Of a DNA stretch of 64,000 nucleotides, positions 10,950 to 21,066 are shown one piece after another. Origin of the DNA: an uncultured Prochlorococcus sp. (GTDB lineage: Bacteria; Cyanobacteriota; Cyanobacteriia; PCC-6307; Cyanobiaceae); contig CACNWD010000002.1 in NCBI GenBank assembly GCA_902624085.1, positions 24,166 through 88,165 on the forward strand, given 5' to 3'. A program made the translations under genes and the position numbers. Numbering within the stretch: position 1 is the stretch's first letter; each line of letters starts with the position of its first letter. Below the pieces are notes generated by a model. That model worked only from the letters and a program-made list of their open reading frames with translations. It did not search any database and was not told where the DNA came from.

Positions 10950-12280
10950 TCTTGCTGACACATATTAAATAGGTAGTATCTAACATGATTGTTCCAACTA
11001 AAGTGCCTACTAACAGCCTCTATTCCATTTCTGCTCCATAGCCTCCATTGACTTTTACTTGATATTGCTTTTTCAAGTGTATATTTAAATGTATTTAAAT
11101 CAGTTACATCAGCTAATAAACCATTATCACATTTTAAATTAATTTCTTGAGGACCTCCATCATTTGTTGCAACCATGGGCAATCCACAAGAGGCAGCCTC
11201 TAACAAAGTCAATCCAAACGGTTCCGTTAATGCAGGATTAACAAAAATACCTCTCCTGCTTGCAGCCCATCGATAAATTGATGGTATTTGATTGGGTGTA
11301 TGTTTTTTAGGATAAGCTACTTTTCCATATAAATTATATCTATCAATAATTTCAAAAATTTGTTGAAAAACATCTTTTTGCTGAGAATCCATTTTAGATA
11401 AATTATCTCTACATCCCAAAACAAGAATTAAATTATTGTTCTTTTTTAATTTATCTGAGCGTCCAAAAGCTTCAACAAGAGAAGGAACATTTTTGCGCCT
11501 TACTGCTCTAGAGATTGCTAGAAGTGGAGGCTTAAAAGAATTAGTCAAAAAAGGATTCATCATATTATCAATATCACTTGTTTCCGTTGTTGAATTAATA
11601 TGATGAAACTTTTTATAATCAACACCTGGGCAAATCACTCTTACTTTTTGAGATTCAAAAGATTTATAAGCAGAATATTGATAAATAGACTCTTGTTTAG
11701 TACTGGTAACTATCATATCAGCCTCTTTTAATGCCTCTTCTTCCGCCGATATTCTTTTAGAAATACAATATGATTTTTCTATTTGACTCTGAGTTAAGCC
11801 TGCATCTAAAAGTCTTCTTTTCTTTTCTCTCCCTAACGAATGAGCAGTAAAGACTAAAGGTACTCTTAGACTCCTACTCAAACGAACACCTACATAACCT
11901 GCATCAGCGTAATGTGCATGAATCCAATCAGGCTTATTCTCTGGCTTTTCATAAAATTTAGATAATTTATTAATAAGTTCTTCTAAGAAAGGCCACAATA
12001 ACTCTTTTCTCAAATATTTTTGCGGCCCAAATTCAAATCTCAAGATTCTCGCGCCCAATTCTATAAATTCTCTCTCCTTGGAATATTGATCATTTACTCT
12101 TTTATCTTTTATCAGCCTAGTTACTAAATCTACTTGTTCAACTTCAGATGTATTAGCTAAACTTTTTACTAATTCAAGAACATATTGTGTTTGTCCCCCA
12201 GTATCTGGATCACGACCTAGCTCTAAATCGTTAGAACGTATCAAACCATGCAGATGAAGATGTAAAATTTTCAAACCCAA
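10832..12280 (-). CDS. Sucrose-phosphate synthase-like glycosyltransferase (GT4)
   Basis: The N-terminal stretch LHLHGLIRSNDLELGRDPDTGGQTQYVLELVKSL is typical of sucrose-phosphate synthases, which make sucrose-6-phosphate from UDP-glucose and fructose-6-phosphate. In the C-terminal half, FGLTLLEAASCGLPMVATNDGGPQEI is the GT4 nucleotide-sugar motif. Length is 482 residues. There is no C-terminal phosphatase-like domain, unlike two-domain SPS proteins. The residues after HVRYYLFN look unstructured and lie in the antisense overlap with the 91-residue ORF. Sucrose or glucosylglycerate precursors are plausible products, but the sugar specificity is inference. Confidence 0.85.
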   Translation of the reverse strand: MGLKILHLHLHGLIRSNDLELGRDPDTGGQTQYVLELVKSLANTSEVEQVDLVTRLIKDKRVNDQYSKEREFIELGARILRFEFGPQKYLRKELLWPFLEELINKLSKFYEKPENKPDWIHAHYADAGYVGVRLSRSLRVPLVFTAHSLGREKKRRLLDAGLTQSQIEKSYCISKRISAEEEALKEADMIVTSTKQESIYQYSAYKSFESQKVRVICPGVDYKKFHHINSTTETSDIDNMMNPFLTNSFKPPLLAISRAVRRKNVPSLVEAFGRSDKLKKNNNLILVLGCRDNLSKMDSQQKDVFQQIFEIIDRYNLYGKVAYPKKHTPNQIPSIYRWAASRRGIFVNPALTEPFGLTLLEAASCGLPMVATNDGGPQEINLKCDNGLLADVTDLNTFKYTLEKAISSKSQWRLWSRNGIEAVSRHFSWNNHVRYYLFNMCQQDHKLNLLSSSGIKLSCLNGRSSLIKPHSSKMSGSEWMIS

Positions 12281-12450
12281 TTACATAACTCCATGTCTGG
12301 TATTAATTAATAAGCTATTTATTTAATTCAAATCTTAAGAAAGGGTTATGTTTTTGAATGATAATTCAAAAAATATACATGAATACTCAGTTATAGCAAT
12401 AGTTCTTATAATTTTTTAAATTAAAAATAATGAATCAAATTATTAATAAT

Positions 12451-12478
12451 ACAAAGAAATACAACAAATATTCTTTGT
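12451..12478 (-). terminator. Weak hairpin after uvrA
   Basis: ACAAAGAA (12451-12458) and TTCTTTGT (12471-12478) form an 8-base inverted repeat directly behind the uvrA stop. No clear T-run follows on the minus strand, so termination is uncertain. The rest of the 199-base gap between the glycosyltransferase gene and uvrA shows nothing recognisable. Confidence 0.35.
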
Positions 12479-12479
12479 T

Positions 12480-15374
12480 TTAATGCAATACCTCTTTTAA
12501 ATATTTAGCAGTATAACTTGTTGGATGCTTAGACACTTCCTCTGGAGTTCCTTGTGCAATTATTGATCCACCTTTATCTCCCCCTTCTGGTCCTAAATCA
12601 ATTATCCAATCAGAGCAACGTATGACATCTAAATTATGCTCAATAACAATGACTGAATTACCTTTGTCCACAAGTCTCTGAATAACATCCATTAATTTAT
12701 GAACATCATAAAAACTTAGTCCTGTAGTTGGTTCATCAATCAAATAAAGTGTTTTACCAGTTGCTCGTTTAGATAATTCAGTCGCTAATTTAACTCTCTG
12801 AGCCTCTCCCCCAGATAACGTGGGTGCTGGTTGACCTAGCTTTACATATCCGAGACCTACATCAACCAATGTTGTTAGCCTTTCAGAAGCCTGAGGGATT
12901 GCTGAAAAAGCTTCTGCAGCTTGCTCAACAGTCATTTCTAAAACATCTGAGATAGTGAAACCTTTATATTTAACTTGAAGAGTCTCTCTATTAAACCTTG
13001 CGCCTTTACAAACATCGCACTGAACATATACATCAGGTAAAAAATTCATTTCGATAATATTTACACCTTGTCCACGACAAGCCTCACACCTCCCGCCTTT
13101 AACATTAAAACTAAACTGACCTGCTTGATAACCTCTGGCCTTTGCCTCAATAGAAGCAGCAAATACTTGTCGAATAGGATCAAATGCTCCCGTATAAGTC
13201 GCTGGATTTGATCGAGGTGTTCTACCAATAGGCGATTGATCTATTACGATTACTTTATCTATAGCTTTTATGCCTTTAAGCTCCTTGAGTCCTTTTGGAA
13301 ATGGGACTTTTAAACCAAGTGAGTGACTTAAAGCTGGGTGTAATAATTCATTAATTAAAGTACTTTTTCCACTTCCACTGACTCCAGTTATTGAAACAAG
13401 TCTTCCTAATGGAAATTCTATTGAAATATCTTTAAGATTATTTTTATTACAATTATTGAGAATTAAACTCTTTTTTACAGATGAGCGTCTCTCTTTTGGT
13501 GTTGGGATGGTTTTTCTTCCACTTAAATAAGCTCCTGTTAAAGAGTTTTTAGCTTTAACGACATCATCAAAAGAGCCTTTTGCAACTATCTCTCCTCCAT
13601 AAACACCTGCTCCTGGACCAATATCTACAATATAGTCAGCAGCTCTCATAGTATCTTCATCATGTTCAACAACTACTAATGTATTTCCTAAATCTCTAAG
13701 TTTCTTTAAAGTTTCTAATAACCTATCATTATCTCTTTGATGAAGGCCAATGCTTGGTTCATCAAGAACATACAAAACACCAGTTAATCCTGCACCTATT
13801 TGAGTGGCTAACCTTATTCTCTGAGCTTCACCACCAGAGAGAGTCATCGCCGGTCTATCAAGAGTTAAATAATCTAATCCAACATCTATCAAAAACTTTA
13901 ATCTTAATCTTATTTCTTTAAGGACTAACTCTCCTATCTGCTTTTGTCTTTCTGATAAAATAACTTTTTTATCATTACTTAATCCCATAATTCTTTCAAT
14001 ATGTTTTAACGTATCAAAAACACTTATGGAAGTTAAATCAGTAATAGCATAAGGTCCAACTTTGACGGCTAATGCTTCAGGTCGTAATCTTTTACCAGCA
14101 CAAGTTTTACAAGGTACTAACTCTAAATATTTTTCTAACTTTTGTTTTAGTGACTCACCATTAGTCTCCTGCAACTGTCGTTCTAAAATATTTAAAATCC
14201 CTTCGAATGGTCTTTCAAAACCTGAAGAAGTATTGAATCTACTATCAGCCTGAATAAGTATTGGTTTATCAGAACCAAGCAATAAAACTTTTTGCTGAAG
14301 CTCAGTTAGCTTATTCCAAGGAGTTTTTAATTCAAAACCATAAGCTTGGCCAACAGAATATAATAATGAAAAATAATAAGTATTATCTTTCTCGCTCCAA
14401 GGGGCAACTGCTGCATAAACAGGCAGCGAAGGTTCTGGGATAACTCTTTCAAAAGTAAATTTTTTCAAAAACCCAATGCCGTGGCAATCTTGACAAGCTC
14501 CATAAGGACTATTAAAAGAAAATAACCTAGGTGATAACTCTTCAACTATTGAGCCATGTTCAGGACATGCAAAATTTTCTGAATATAATCTTTCTCTCGT
14601 TAAATTAGGTGGTAATTGTTCTCCTTTCTTTGGAACAACCTCAATAATAGTTAAACCATCTCCACGCTTCAAAGAAGTTCTTAATGAATCATTAAGCCTT
14701 TCTTGAATACCCTCCCTCGCAATAAGTCTATCAACTACAACTTCTATGTTATGTATTTGATTTTTATCTAATTCAATGCTATCTGATAATTCCCTTACTT
14801 CCCCATTAATTCTTACTCTCGCAAAACCTTCAGAAGCTAAACCAGCAATTAATTTTGAATGAGTTCCCTTTTTTCCTCTAACGACCGGCGATAGTATCTG
14901 ATATCTAGTTCCTTCTGGTAAAAGGAGAATTTGATCAACCATTTCATCAATAGTCTGAGGGCTGATTTTTCTATTACAATGAGGACAATGAGGCTCGCCT
15001 GCTCTTCCAAATAAAAGTCTCAAATAATCCTGTATTTCAGTTACAGTTCCTACGGTAGATCGAGGGTTGTGGCTAGTGGACTTTTGATCAATAGATATTG
15101 CAGGAGAAAGACCTTCAATATTATCAACATCAGGCTTATCAACTTGTCCTAAAAATTGTCTCGCATAAGCCGAGAGACTTTCTACATACCTCCTTTGACC
15201 TTCAGCAAATATAGTATCGAAAGCTAATGAACTCTTACCACTACCACTTACGCCAGTAAAAACAATGAACTTATTTCTAGGTAGAGAAAGATCTAAATTT
15301 TTTAAATTATGTTGCCTTGCTCCCCTTATAGTAATTAAATTTTCATCTGCTAAGTTATTATTTTTACGTACCAT
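12480..15374 (-). CDS. uvrA: Excinuclease ABC subunit A
   Basis: UvrA is the damage-recognition ATPase of nucleotide excision repair. The 964 residues include two ABC modules: Walker A GVSGSGKSSLAFDT near the N-terminus with its signature LSGGEAQRIRLA, and a second Walker A GVSGSGKSTLINELL with another LSGGEAQRVKLA. Zinc-binding cysteine pairs are seen in CPHCNRK, CQDCHGIG, CKTCAG and CEACRGQG/CDVCKGARFN. The length is normal. It sits 53 bases downstream of recN on the same strand, forming a DNA-repair pair. Confidence 0.97.
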   Translation of the reverse strand: MVRKNNNLADENLITIRGARQHNLKNLDLSLPRNKFIVFTGVSGSGKSSLAFDTIFAEGQRRYVESLSAYARQFLGQVDKPDVDNIEGLSPAISIDQKSTSHNPRSTVGTVTEIQDYLRLLFGRAGEPHCPHCNRKISPQTIDEMVDQILLLPEGTRYQILSPVVRGKKGTHSKLIAGLASEGFARVRINGEVRELSDSIELDKNQIHNIEVVVDRLIAREGIQERLNDSLRTSLKRGDGLTIIEVVPKKGEQLPPNLTRERLYSENFACPEHGSIVEELSPRLFSFNSPYGACQDCHGIGFLKKFTFERVIPEPSLPVYAAVAPWSEKDNTYYFSLLYSVGQAYGFELKTPWNKLTELQQKVLLLGSDKPILIQADSRFNTSSGFERPFEGILNILERQLQETNGESLKQKLEKYLELVPCKTCAGKRLRPEALAVKVGPYAITDLTSISVFDTLKHIERIMGLSNDKKVILSERQKQIGELVLKEIRLRLKFLIDVGLDYLTLDRPAMTLSGGEAQRIRLATQIGAGLTGVLYVLDEPSIGLHQRDNDRLLETLKKLRDLGNTLVVVEHDEDTMRAADYIVDIGPGAGVYGGEIVAKGSFDDVVKAKNSLTGAYLSGRKTIPTPKERRSSVKKSLILNNCNKNNLKDISIEFPLGRLVSITGVSGSGKSTLINELLHPALSHSLGLKVPFPKGLKELKGIKAIDKVIVIDQSPIGRTPRSNPATYTGAFDPIRQVFAASIEAKARGYQAGQFSFNVKGGRCEACRGQGVNIIEMNFLPDVYVQCDVCKGARFNRETLQVKYKGFTISDVLEMTVEQAAEAFSAIPQASERLTTLVDVGLGYVKLGQPAPTLSGGEAQRVKLATELSKRATGKTLYLIDEPTTGLSFYDVHKLMDVIQRLVDKGNSVIVIEHNLDVIRCSDWIIDLGPEGGDKGGSIIAQGTPEEVSKHPTSYTAKYLKEVLH

Positions 15375-15427
15375 TTAAAACCCATATTAATATTAATTAG
15401 TTATTTATTATAGTAAAATTTTTTATT

Positions 15428-17107
15428 TTAAGCGGCTGCTTTATTTAATAATGTTAAAGCATAATTACTTGCTTCCTTAAAACCTCCACCTATTAACTCT
15501 GCTATTTCATTCTGCTTATCTTTTATGGTTATTAGCTTTTTCAAAGAAGTTGATGTATAACCGTTACAAATAGTTTTCTGTACTTTATAGTGACTATCTG
15601 CAGAAGAAGCCAAAAGAGGATGATGCGTAATACATAAAATTTGCTGATTTAAAGCAATTTTTTTAATTAAATTAACTGTAGACAAAAGAGATTGACCACT
15701 AAGACCATTGTCAATTTCATCAAGAAATATTGTATTTGTAATTTTTGATAAATTAAATTTTAAAGCTAATAAAAATCTTGACATCTCACCTCCAGAAATA
15801 ACACTTGATATTGGAGCTAATTTTTGATCAGGATTTGCAGAAAATAAAAATTGTATAAAATCCGAACCATGAGATGAAGGTTCTATTTTTTTGATATTAA
15901 TAGCAAAATTAGCATTACTCAGCCCTAATTCTTTTAGAGTAATAGAAACTAATTCTTCTAATCTAGCAGCAACTTGATTCCTTTCGAAAGATTGTTCATT
16001 TAGTAATTTTTGAAACTTACTATTTAAATAACTTAGCTCATTTTTTAAAGTATTTATCTCTTCATTACTACGATCTAAAGAAGGTAATTTTCTTAATTCA
16101 TCTCTTTTACGAATAAGTGATGGCAATTCGAGAGAAAAAGTTTTTTCAAGATTTTGCAATTTAAATAATCTAGCCTGCACTTCTTCTAAATTATCTTCTT
16201 CGTTTTCAATTGATTCAAGATAGGTTGTTATAGAGAAAACGACTTCCTCAATTTGAATTTGAGAATTTATTAATTTATCAGATAAATTTTGGATTGATTG
16301 ATCATACTTTGTAAGCCTATTTAAGTTTTTAATAGATTCAGATATAAAACTATTTGCACAATTATTTTCATTTCTTAAATCACATAAAAAGGACGAGATC
16401 AGATTTAACTTATTTTTAAGTTCATAATTATTGGATAACATTAGTTGTTTTTTCTTTAATAAAATTATTTCATCTTCATTAACAAGATTTGATTCTTCAA
16501 GTATTTGTAAGATTTTTGTGTTTGCAAAATAATTCTCTTTATTTTTTTCTATTAATTGAGACTTATACTTTATATTTTCTCTTAAATTATTTAATTCTTT
16601 ATAAGTTTCCTGGATCTTAATTTTTAAATCTCTTAATTTTTTAGAGCCAGTCTCATCTAGAATATTTCTTAAATAAGCTTGAGAATTAAATAAAAAAGTA
16701 TCATTTTGCCCAGCAAAATCTATTAATAAAGATCCTAACTCTGATAAAAAACTTTTTTTAACGACCTTTTTATTTATAGTAAATTTTGAAACTATTTTAG
16801 AATCTTTTATATAAGAATTTCTGGAAATTATTAATTTATTAGTTGAGATAAATTGATTGTTATACAGAAGAAAATTTCTAACAATAGGTGTAATTTCAAA
16901 TATTCCCTCAATTAAACATTCATTTTTTCCTGGACGAATTAAATGATTTAGCGGTATATTAGTTCCACCAAACAAAGAATTTAAAGAATCTAAAATCAAA
17001 GATTTACCTGACCCTGATTCCCCTGTAAAAACATTCAAACCTTTTTTGAAATTAATTTCTATAATTTCAATTAAGGCCAAATTATGTAATTTTAATTTTT
17101 TTAACAC
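15428..17107 (-). CDS. recN: DNA repair protein RecN
   Basis: RecN is an SMC-like ATPase acting in double-strand break repair. The 559 residues start with KLKLHNLALIEIIEINF and the Walker A GESGSGKSLILDSL. A long coiled-coil region with many Lys, Asn and Glu follows. The C-terminal ABC half contains SVISGGEMSRFLLALK and the Walker B stretch IFLDEIDNGLSGQS. It is divergent from the ABC1 kinase gene, with the promoters of both in the 71-base gap 17108-17178. Confidence 0.94.
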   Translation of the reverse strand: MLKKLKLHNLALIEIIEINFKKGLNVFTGESGSGKSLILDSLNSLFGGTNIPLNHLIRPGKNECLIEGIFEITPIVRNFLLYNNQFISTNKLIISRNSYIKDSKIVSKFTINKKVVKKSFLSELGSLLIDFAGQNDTFLFNSQAYLRNILDETGSKKLRDLKIKIQETYKELNNLRENIKYKSQLIEKNKENYFANTKILQILEESNLVNEDEIILLKKKQLMLSNNYELKNKLNLISSFLCDLRNENNCANSFISESIKNLNRLTKYDQSIQNLSDKLINSQIQIEEVVFSITTYLESIENEEDNLEEVQARLFKLQNLEKTFSLELPSLIRKRDELRKLPSLDRSNEEINTLKNELSYLNSKFQKLLNEQSFERNQVAARLEELVSITLKELGLSNANFAINIKKIEPSSHGSDFIQFLFSANPDQKLAPISSVISGGEMSRFLLALKFNLSKITNTIFLDEIDNGLSGQSLLSTVNLIKKIALNQQILCITHHPLLASSADSHYKVQKTICNGYTSTSLKKLITIKDKQNEIAELIGGGFKEASNYALTLLNKAAA

Positions 17108-17178
17108 AGTGAACTATCTCTTAAACAAAAAAATAACCTCTTTTCTAACAATTTAAAAGGTATTTAAAATATAAAGTT

Positions 17179-19035
17179 ATGAAAGAAGATTTTAAAGATT
17201 TTATTGAAGCATCAGGTTTACTTGAATACAATCCTGACACGATCTCTAAAATTTATCGTAAAAATCCAAAAAGATTATTTAAAAGGCTTTGGCAAACATT
17301 AATTCCCATATTTGCTTATATTATTTCTGTCGGCTTAGATAAAATTACAGGTAAATTAAAAAATGAGTCTCAAGCCAGATATAGAGCTAAACAACTTACA
17401 AACTTACTAGTTGAATTAGGTCCAGCTTTTGTAAAAGCTGGACAAGCATTATCAACTAGGCCAGATATAATTCCAGTTATTTTATTAGAGGAATTATCAC
17501 AATTACAAGATCAACTTCCGGGTTTTTCTGGTGATAAAGCTATGGAACTGATTGAAAAAGATTTAGATAAAAATATCAAAGATATTTTCTTAAAAATAGA
17601 TAAAGAACCTATCTCTGCTGCATCATTAGGACAAGTTCATAAAGCTATTCTAAAAGATGGAGAAGTTGTAGCAGTTAAAGTTCAGAGACCAGGACTTAGA
17701 GAGCAAATTACTTTAGATTTATACATCGTAAGAAATATTGCTATTTGGCTAAAAAATAATATAGGTCTAATTAGAAGTGATCTTGTTGCTTTAATAGATG
17801 AACTTGGTAAAAGAGTCTTTGAAGAAATGGATTATATAAATGAAGCAGAAAATGCAGAAAAATTTAGAGATATGCACCAGAAGAATATTAAAATAGCTGT
17901 TCCAAAAATTTATAACGAACTAACATCTAGAAGAGTATTAACTATGGAATGGATAGAAGGAACTAAATTAACAAATCTCGATGATGTAAAAAAACTTGGA
18001 ATTAACCCAGATGAGATGATTGATATTGGAGTTCAATGCAGCTTAGAACAGCTTTTAGAGCATGGCTTTTTTCATGCAGATCCTCATCCAGGTAATTTAT
18101 TAGCATTGGAAGATGGGAGATTATGTTATTTAGATTTTGGAATGATGAGTGAGGTTTCAAGGGATTCACGATCTGGATTAATCCAAGCCGTTGTTCATTT
18201 AGTAAATAAAAATTTTGACAAACTATCTCATGATTTTGTGAAACTTGGTTTTCTCTCTAACGAAGTTAATTTAGAACCAATAGTACCAGCTTTTCAAGAT
18301 GTTTTTGTAAATGCTATTGAACTTGGTGTTTCAAAAATGGATTTTAAAAGTGTTACTGATGATATGTCTGGCGTAATGTATAAATTCCCTTTTAAATTAC
18401 CTCCATACTATGCTCTTATAATCAGATCATTAATAACCTTAGAAGGAATAGCATTAAGCGTTGATCCAAATTTCAAAATCCTCGGTGCTGCCTATCCATA
18501 TTTTGCTAGAAGGTTAATGGAAGATCCTGATCCACAATTAAGAGAAAGTTTAAAAGAAATGCTTTTTGATAATAAAGAATTTAAATGGGATAGGCTTGAA
18601 GATTTATTATCTAATGCTGCAAAACAAACTGATCTAGATTTAGAAAAATTACTTGATGAAGTTATAAATCTACTTTTTTCTCAAAAGGGAGGATTTTTAA
18701 GAGATGAATTAGTAAATGGACTAACAAATCAAATTGATAAAATTAATTTAAAAGTTATTAAAAACATAAATTATTTTTTACCAAAGTCATTAAAAATGAA
18801 TATCATTCAAAATCAAAATACAATGAATGATGTTATTTTTACTATTGAACCATTCACTAAATTTTTAAATGTATTACAAAAAGTGCCAGGATATTCCATA
18901 GAAATTTTTCTTAAACGAATTCCCAGACTTATTAATGAACCATATGCAAAAGAAATGAGTTTAAGAATAGCTCAAAATGTAACAGAAAAAAGTGTTGTTA
19001 GATTGGTAAAGCTAGCAGCAGGAACCAGTATTTAA
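17179..19035 (+). CDS. ABC1/AarF/UbiB family atypical protein kinase
   Basis: The 618-residue protein carries the family's KxGQ motif (FVKAGQALSTRPDIIP), the Ala-rich loop SAASLGQVHKA that replaces the usual Gly-rich loop, and the catalytic region HGFFHADPHPGNLL followed by LDFGMMS. Cyanobacterial and plastid members affect quinone and prenyl-lipid metabolism; the substrate here is unknown. The C-terminal part holds possible membrane-associated helices. The next gene starts one base after its stop. Confidence 0.93.
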   Translation: MKEDFKDFIEASGLLEYNPDTISKIYRKNPKRLFKRLWQTLIPIFAYIISVGLDKITGKLKNESQARYRAKQLTNLLVELGPAFVKAGQALSTRPDIIPVILLEELSQLQDQLPGFSGDKAMELIEKDLDKNIKDIFLKIDKEPISAASLGQVHKAILKDGEVVAVKVQRPGLREQITLDLYIVRNIAIWLKNNIGLIRSDLVALIDELGKRVFEEMDYINEAENAEKFRDMHQKNIKIAVPKIYNELTSRRVLTMEWIEGTKLTNLDDVKKLGINPDEMIDIGVQCSLEQLLEHGFFHADPHPGNLLALEDGRLCYLDFGMMSEVSRDSRSGLIQAVVHLVNKNFDKLSHDFVKLGFLSNEVNLEPIVPAFQDVFVNAIELGVSKMDFKSVTDDMSGVMYKFPFKLPPYYALIIRSLITLEGIALSVDPNFKILGAAYPYFARRLMEDPDPQLRESLKEMLFDNKEFKWDRLEDLLSNAAKQTDLDLEKLLDEVINLLFSQKGGFLRDELVNGLTNQIDKINLKVIKNINYFLPKSLKMNIIQNQNTMNDVIFTIEPFTKFLNVLQKVPGYSIEIFLKRIPRLINEPYAKEMSLRIAQNVTEKSVVRLVKLAAGTSI

Positions 19036-19036
19036 A

Positions 19037-19609
19037 ATGAATCTCACAAAAAGATTAATGTATAATTTATCTTTATGTTTTGTTTTAATAAACCCCTTTC
19101 TTTTGATAAATAAAGTTCAAAGTGCAGATAAAATTAAATTAACATATAGTATTTTTTCTAGAACAATAAGCATTAAATCATTAAAAAGATATTCTTTAAC
19201 AGGTAAAGCTGAAAAAAATTTAGAAAGACTTTTAAGAAGTACAAATGCTTCTAATGAAGACATTCTTAATATTTTAAATAAAAATTATGATATCCCCCTC
19301 CCTATTGCAAGTAAGGTTCTTTACTCTGAAATAGGAAATGTTGTTTTATCAAGGTTATCGAAAGTAATACATACTCCAAATGCAAGAGATGAAATAACTG
19401 GAAAATTAGCATTACGATCTAGCGTTATTAAAGGTATTTATATGGGAGAAGGAAAGATTAATATCATAAGATTTTTTGAAAGTTACCCTACTAAAACTGT
19501 AATTTTAAACGTAAGGGCATTAAATAAAATCTTAAATAAAGTAGAATCAATAAATGAACTTTTAAAATTTTTCACTGATTCCCCTCTTAACAAAATCAAA
19601 GACAGTTAA
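19037..19609 (+). CDS. DUF1400-type exported protein
   Basis: The 190-residue product has an N-terminal signal peptide (hydrophobic core about residues 10-27, ending near NKVQSADKI). The pattern that follows, ADKIKLTYSIFSRTISIKSLKRYSLTGKAEKNLERLL through IRFFESYPTKTVILNV, resembles DUF1400, the cyanobacterial domain found ahead of some alpha/beta hydrolases. No hydrolase domain follows here. It is tightly coupled to the ABC1 gene upstream and lies ten bases from thrC. The function is unknown. Confidence 0.75.
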   Translation: MNLTKRLMYNLSLCFVLINPFLLINKVQSADKIKLTYSIFSRTISIKSLKRYSLTGKAEKNLERLLRSTNASNEDILNILNKNYDIPLPIASKVLYSEIGNVVLSRLSKVIHTPNARDEITGKLALRSSVIKGIYMGEGKINIIRFFESYPTKTVILNVRALNKILNKVESINELLKFFTDSPLNKIKDS

Positions 19610-19618
19610 TTCTTAATT

Positions 19619-20719
19619 ATGATATTAAACTCAATTAAACAGAAATTACTCCCTAAATATAAAAAAAGAAATTGGCCAGGTCTTATTAATGCCTATAAAA
19701 GTTATCTACCAGTATCAAATAAAACTCCTATTATTACTCTAAAAGAAGGTAATACTCCTTTAATTTTCAGTGAAAACCTTAGTAATTTAATAGGAAACAA
19801 TACACAAGTTTATCTCAAATATGATGGTTTGAATCCTACAGGATCATTTAAAGACAGAGGGATGACAATGGCTATCAGCAAGGCAAAAGAAGAAGGATGC
19901 GAAGCTGTTATTTGCGCTAGCACAGGCAATACTTCTGCCTCTGCTGCTGCTTATGCTTCTAGAGGCGGTTTAAAATCATTTGTATTAATACCTGATGGGT
20001 ATGTCGCTCAAGGTAAACTTGCGCAGGCTTTAATGTATGGTGCTGAAGTCTTATCAATCAAAGGAAATTTTGATGATGCATTAGAAATTGTTCAAAAACT
20101 TTCAAAAGAATATCCAATAACTCTCGTAAATTCTGTTAATCCCTATAGAATTGAAGGCCAAAAAACTGCTGCTTTCGAAATAATGGATGACTTAAAAGTA
20201 GCACCTGATTGGTTGTGTATTCCAATGGGAAATGCAGGTAACATAACTGCATACTGGAAAGGTTTTAACGAATACTACAAAAAAAATAAAAAATATAAAT
20301 TACCAAAAATGATGGGATTTCAATCTTCAGGATCTGCTCCTTTAGTAGATAATATAATAGTAAAAGACCCTGAGACAATTGCAACTGCAATAAGAATAGG
20401 AAACCCAGTAAATAGAGAAAAAGCAAAAATTGTAAAAAAAGAAAGTAAAGGTGATTTTCAATCTGTAACAGATGATGAAATTATTAATGCCTATAAAACA
20501 CTTGCAAAAGAAGGTATATTCTGTGAACCTGCGAGTGCAGCATCAGTAGCAGGATTAATTAAAAATAAAAATAGAATCAAGAAAGACTCTTTGATTATCT
20601 GCGTGCTTACAGGTAATGGATTAAAAGATCCAGATTGCGCTATTAAAAATAATGATGCAATTTTTCAAAAGAATATTGAACCATCTTTAAATAATATTTC
20701 AAAAATTCTTGGTTATTAA
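19619..20719 (+). CDS. thrC: Threonine synthase
   Basis: This PLP enzyme converts O-phosphohomoserine to threonine. Of its 366 residues, LNPTGSFKDRGM carries the PLP-binding Lys at about residue 78. ASTGNTSASAAAYASRGG is the phosphate-loop region, and the C-terminal LTGNGLKDPD is the family's final conserved block. It is the last gene before the non-coding region in front of dnaN. Confidence 0.96.
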   Translation: MILNSIKQKLLPKYKKRNWPGLINAYKSYLPVSNKTPIITLKEGNTPLIFSENLSNLIGNNTQVYLKYDGLNPTGSFKDRGMTMAISKAKEEGCEAVICASTGNTSASAAAYASRGGLKSFVLIPDGYVAQGKLAQALMYGAEVLSIKGNFDDALEIVQKLSKEYPITLVNSVNPYRIEGQKTAAFEIMDDLKVAPDWLCIPMGNAGNITAYWKGFNEYYKKNKKYKLPKMMGFQSSGSAPLVDNIIVKDPETIATAIRIGNPVNREKAKIVKKESKGDFQSVTDDEIINAYKTLAKEGIFCEPASAASVAGLIKNKNRIKKDSLIICVLTGNGLKDPDCAIKNNDAIFQKNIEPSLNNISKILGY

Positions 20720-20915
20720 ACATAGACAAATAAAAAAGTGGTTGTGGAAAAAAAAACTTATCAGCTTAAAACTGTGGAAAACCTCTTAATATAAATCTGA
20801 TAATGTGTAAAAATTTTTATAGAAAAATTAATTTATAAGTTTCATACACAAATAACAAATTTTTTTCACAAAAATAATTTCTCAAAACTTTAATGATAAG
20901 AATTCATTAGTATGT

Positions 20916-20924
20916 TTATCCACA
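20916..20924 (+). promoter_or_regulatory. Perfect DnaA box
   Basis: TTATCCACA matches the strong DnaA-box consensus exactly. An abutting weaker site, GTTTCCACA (20925-20933), has two mismatches in the same orientation. Confidence 0.8.
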
Positions 20925-20937
20925 GTTTCCACATTAA

Positions 20938-20949
20938 CTACTACTACTA
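20938..20949 (+). repeat. Four-fold CTA repeat, DnaA-trio-like
   Basis: Four consecutive CTA triplets begin five bases after the box-like site. The complementary strand reads as 3'-GAT repeats, the form described for the DnaA-trio that loads DnaA onto single-stranded DNA in Bacillus subtilis. The AT-rich tract follows immediately. Confidence 0.65.
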
Positions 20950-21066
20950 AATATATATATTTTAAATTGTTTATTATAGAATATTATTGAAAAATTAAAA
21001 AAAAATAATAGATGGATTTCCTTTCAAAGTAGAACTAATATATATTTATTAAATAAAAATTTTCAG

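Larger units (their letters stand above)
20720..21066. other. Probable chromosomal replication origin (oriC)
   Basis: This 347-base gap directly upstream of dnaN encodes nothing. It contains a perfect DnaA box (TTATCCACA, 20916-20924) and the box-like GTTTCCACA next to it (20925-20933). Two TGTGGAAAA variants lie at 20743-20751 and 20773-20781. Four CTA triplets (20938-20949) are followed by the AT-rich tract ATATATATATTTTAAATTG. The order box, triplets, AT-rich DNA matches a bacterial unwinding module. dnaA itself is not adjacent. Origin function is inferred from these motifs and from the position beside dnaN. Confidence 0.8.
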
